Shown here piece by piece: positions 5,626 to 7,441 of a stretch of 7,441 nt of DNA. The stretch is taken from assembly GCA_002695115.1 (NCBI GenBank), contig NZOA01000040.1, positions 54,376 to 61,816 on the forward strand, written 5' to 3'. Source of the stretch: Planctomycetota bacterium (lineage in GTDB: Bacteria; Planctomycetota; UBA8108). Both the position numbers and the translations under genes were made by a program. Every line of letters starts with the position of its first letter. The first letter of the stretch is position 1. The notes beneath the pieces are model-generated. The model was not told the origin of the DNA. It saw only the letters and a program-made list of their open reading frames with translations, and searched no databases.

Positions 5626-6525
5626 TTCGGGAGGTTTGTCGAGTTTTTTCAGGAGTTCGAGGAGCCTGGCGGAGTACTCCTGGTTGGCTCGGTAGAGGAG
5701 GTGGTTTCCCCAGGGAGCGACGGTGATATGAATTCGCTCGAGCTCTTCTTCAGGGAATTTCTCCAGGAGTGCCTCCTTGAGCCTGCTGGCCCTGAGATGG
5801 AGCGCTTTGTAGGAACTGAGGCGCTGGCGGGAGTTGAGCGCTTCGCTGATGGATTTTTCCGCTTCCATGGTGACCTTCTGCAGCCAGTCTTTGCGTGGAG
5901 CCCAGATAAAGATCTTACCGGCCTTGACGCTGGCCAGGGTGACGATCCTGGGGGAGCCGGGTTCGAGGTCGGCGTTCAGGGCCTCCTTGGTGTTCTGAAC
6001 AGCTACCCAGGCGTGGTTGAATCCCCGCGGGCCGACCGTCAGAATTTTCTTAAAACGGAGGTTCTCCGGTTTCCAGTCCTGCCGCCGCGAAACCACCAGG
6101 AGCTTGCCATGTCTCGGATGGTCCCAGACATGGAGGTAGAAAGACTGTGAGGCCAGCATCAGGTTCAGCTCGTTCAGTGTTACCGGTTTTTCGCCGAGTT
6201 GCTTCGAGATCCTGATCGTTTCGTCATTCAATTCGCGCTGCTCGACCTTGACCGGGAGTCCATGGAGTTTCCCGGCCAGCCTGAGAATACCCGGGGCGCG
6301 ATAGGACCCGGGCTTGGGCAGGATGATTCTTCTCGCCGCTGTCCCGGCCGCTGTCCCGGCGGGGGCCGCGGGCGCGTTCTTGCCGGAGTCTTCGGGCCCC
6401 TTCCTGGTCTTCCCCGGCGTCGCGGTTTCGTTTTTCCCATCGGCCGCGGGCGCCGTGACGCCGCAAAGCGACAGGGCCAGGGCGGCCAGGTAGCAGTGAA
6501 GAACACGTTGAGCTTCAGGCATCAT
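5614..6525 (-). CDS. Exported secretin-N-domain-like protein without a secretin barrel
   Basis: The family is not recognised by name. From the chosen ATG the product has 303 residues. An N-terminal export signal comes first (hydrophobic YLAALALSLCG at 12-22, likely cut after TAPA), then a disordered Ala/Pro/Thr/Lys/Gly stretch (about 30-65). Three segments follow that resemble secretin ring domains. The first, 68-149, is N0-like: ILRLAGKLHGLPVKV, ETIRI, then FYLHV and LLVVS align with FLRFLADYTGLTVIL, QTITI, FQVHR and ILIVK of the adjacent GspD. The second, 158-224, is N1-like. The third, 239-297, is N2/N3-like: ALHLRASRLKEALLEKF, then NHLLYRANQEYSARLLELLKKLD against NSLIVQAEPEEYAEILNILEQID. 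No secretin core follows; the protein ends here. The ATG overlaps the activator's stop by 11 nt, or 8 nt if the second ATG is used. An earlier in-frame ATG at 6624 would put an Arg/Ser-rich stretch before the signal and is rejected. A lipoprotein is unlikely, because Leu precedes Cys21. Confidence 0.85.
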   Translation of the reverse strand: MMPEAQRVLHCYLAALALSLCGVTAPAADGKNETATPGKTRKGPEDSGKNAPAAPAGTAAGTAARRIILPKPGSYRAPGILRLAGKLHGLPVKVEQRELNDETIRISKQLGEKPVTLNELNLMLASQSFYLHVWDHPRHGKLLVVSRRQDWKPENLRFKKILTVGPRGFNHAWVAVQNTKEALNADLEPGSPRIVTLASVKAGKIFIWAPRKDWLQKVTMEAEKSISEALNSRQRLSSYKALHLRASRLKEALLEKFPEEELERIHITVAPWGNHLLYRANQEYSARLLELLKKLDKPPEKVR

Positions 6526-7441
6526 AATTCTTGAGCTTGGAGTAGAGAGTGCATCGTTCGATTCCGAGCAGCTCCGCCGCCCTCTTCTTGTTTCCTTCGG
6601 TGTGTTCGAGAACCCTGAGAACATGCTGGCGCTCGAGCTCCTGGAGACTTACCGGCTCCCAGTCGGTCATCCGGGGCAGGCTCGTCTTCTCCGGAAGAAC
6701 GAGGTCGTCGGGATGGATTTTTTCTCCATCTCCAAGGACGAGAGCGCTCTCGATGACGTTCCTGAGCTGGCGGACATTACCTGGCCAGCTGTAGCTCATG
6801 AGCTTCTTTTCGGCTTTACCGGTCAGTTTTCTGGGGCGTCCGCCGGCGGGGCTGTTGGTGATAAAGAACTCCGATAGCAGCAGGATGTCCTCTGTTCTCT
6901 CTCTCAGGGGCGGGATGAGTATGTCGAGGACATTCAGGCGATAGAAGAGGTCTTCCCTGAACAGCTTTTCCTCTACAGCCTCCTGGAGCTTCTTGTTCGT
7001 TGCCGCGATAATCCGTACATCCACTTCGATCTCGGTGGTGCCGCCAACCAGCTCGAAGCAGCGCTCCTCGAGCAGACGCAGCAGCTTTGCTTGGCAGTTC
7101 AGCGTCAACTCCCCCACCTCGTCGAGAAACACCGTACCTCCATTGGCGAGCTCGAAGCGTCCTTTCTTTCGCGCGATAGCGCCGGTAAAGGAGCCCTTCT
7201 CGTGTCCGAAGAGCTCGCTCTCGACCAGGTTCTCCGGCAGCGCCGCGCAGTTGAGGGTCACGAAGGGAGAATTGCGGCGGGGACTGCCGTAGTGCAGAGC
7301 CGAGGCCACTAGCTCTTTGCCGGTTCCCGTCTCACCCTGGACAAGGACGGTCATCGGGGTTGGGGCCGCTCGCTGGATGAACTCAAGGACATCCTGGACC
7401 TCCTGCGATTCACCGATGATTTTCCGGTCTTCGGAGATCGA
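6515..7441 (-). CDS. Sigma-54-dependent transcriptional activator (NtrC-type, 5' end outside window)
   Basis: This is a bacterial enhancer-binding protein that uses ATP hydrolysis to open sigma-54 promoters. The frame is open to the right edge; 308 residues are visible, so any receiver, FHA or GAF sensor domain is beyond the window. The fragment starts just before the AAA+ domain (IIGESQEVQDVLEFI, 8-22). Walker A is GETGTGKE (36-43); the sigma-54-contact loop is GSFTGA (83-88), a common Ser variant of GAFTGA; Walker B is VFLDE (104-108); the Arg-finger region is FREDLFYRL (161-169); sensor II is WPGNVRQL (219-226). A Fis-type helix-turn-helix closes the protein (273-305; NKKRAAELLGIERCTLYSKL). 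The final codons overlap the next gene, suggesting translational coupling. With a perfect sigma-54 promoter before gspD, it is a good candidate regulator of that operon. The internal ATG at 7352-7354 is inside the AAA+ domain and is not the start. Confidence 0.95.
   Translation of the reverse strand, partial: SISEDRKIIGESQEVQDVLEFIQRAAPTPMTVLVQGETGTGKELVASALHYGSPRRNSPFVTLNCAALPENLVESELFGHEKGSFTGAIARKKGRFELANGGTVFLDEVGELTLNCQAKLLRLLEERCFELVGGTTEIEVDVRIIAATNKKLQEAVEEKLFREDLFYRLNVLDILIPPLRERTEDILLLSEFFITNSPAGGRPRKLTGKAEKKLMSYSWPGNVRQLRNVIESALVLGDGEKIHPDDLVLPEKTSLPRMTDWEPVSLQELERQHVLRVLEHTEGNKKRAAELLGIERCTLYSKLKNYDA

Noticed and set aside
6457..6470. Lipobox at Cys21 of the secretin-like protein
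   Set aside because: The residue before the Cys is Leu; lipoprotein signal peptides need Gly, Ala or Ser there. A standard signal-peptidase I site (TAPA/AD) follows.
6526..6624. Earlier ATG at 6624 as the start of the secretin-like protein
   Set aside because: It would place 33 Arg/Ser-rich residues before the export signal and overlap the activator's helix-turn-helix by about 110 bases. The ATG at 6525 or 6522 gives a normal signal peptide and a short overlap.
7352..7354. ATG at 7354 as the true start of the activator
   Set aside because: The frame continues upstream with IIGESQEVQDVLEFI, the conserved beginning of the AAA+ domain, so this Met is internal.

Overview
The window holds a piece of a type II secretion (T2SS) locus from a diderm (outer-membrane) bacterium with fairly GC-rich DNA. 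All five genes lie on the minus strand, so transcription runs from the right end to the left. The order is: a sigma-54-dependent activator (its 5' end lies outside the window), a secreted protein of unassigned family, an AT-richer gap of about 350 bases, then gspD (outer-membrane secretin), gspE (assembly ATPase) and the first 113 codons of gspF (inner-membrane platform). The very long secretin with Ala/Pro/Lys-rich and Ser/Arg/Gly-rich disordered stretches recalls Planctomycetota and related environmental lineages. That placement is a weak guess; nothing here fixes the phylum.

Right block (5614-7441): the activator keeps its AAA+ domain and a Fis-type helix-turn-helix. Its stop codon overlaps the start of the next gene by a few bases. 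That second gene encodes an exported protein. By eye, its three globular segments match the N0, N1 and N2/N3 periplasmic ring domains of a secretin, including those of GspD next door, but it has no secretin beta-barrel. It is the least ordinary gene in the window. A terminator-like hairpin sits on its stop codon.

Central gap (5261-5613): this contains an exact match to the sigma-54 -24/-12 promoter (TGGCACG-N4-TTGCT) about 60 nt upstream of the predicted transcription start-to-ATG leader of gspD. Upstream of it are several inverted repeats at distances expected for enhancer sites. The simplest reading is that the neighbouring activator binds here and switches on gspD-gspE-gspF.

Left block (1-5260): gspD is unusually long (1018 codons). 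It has a signal peptide, a 42-bp tandem repeat coding for a 14-residue Ala/Glu/Lys/Pro repeat ahead of N0, Ser/Arg/Gly/Thr-rich loops in N2 and N3, a well-conserved secretin core, and an Arg/Pro-rich tail of about 160 residues. gspE is complete and has every expected ATPase motif. gspF starts 7 nt after gspE. Pseudopilins, GspC and the rest of the system are not in the window and may lie to the left or elsewhere.
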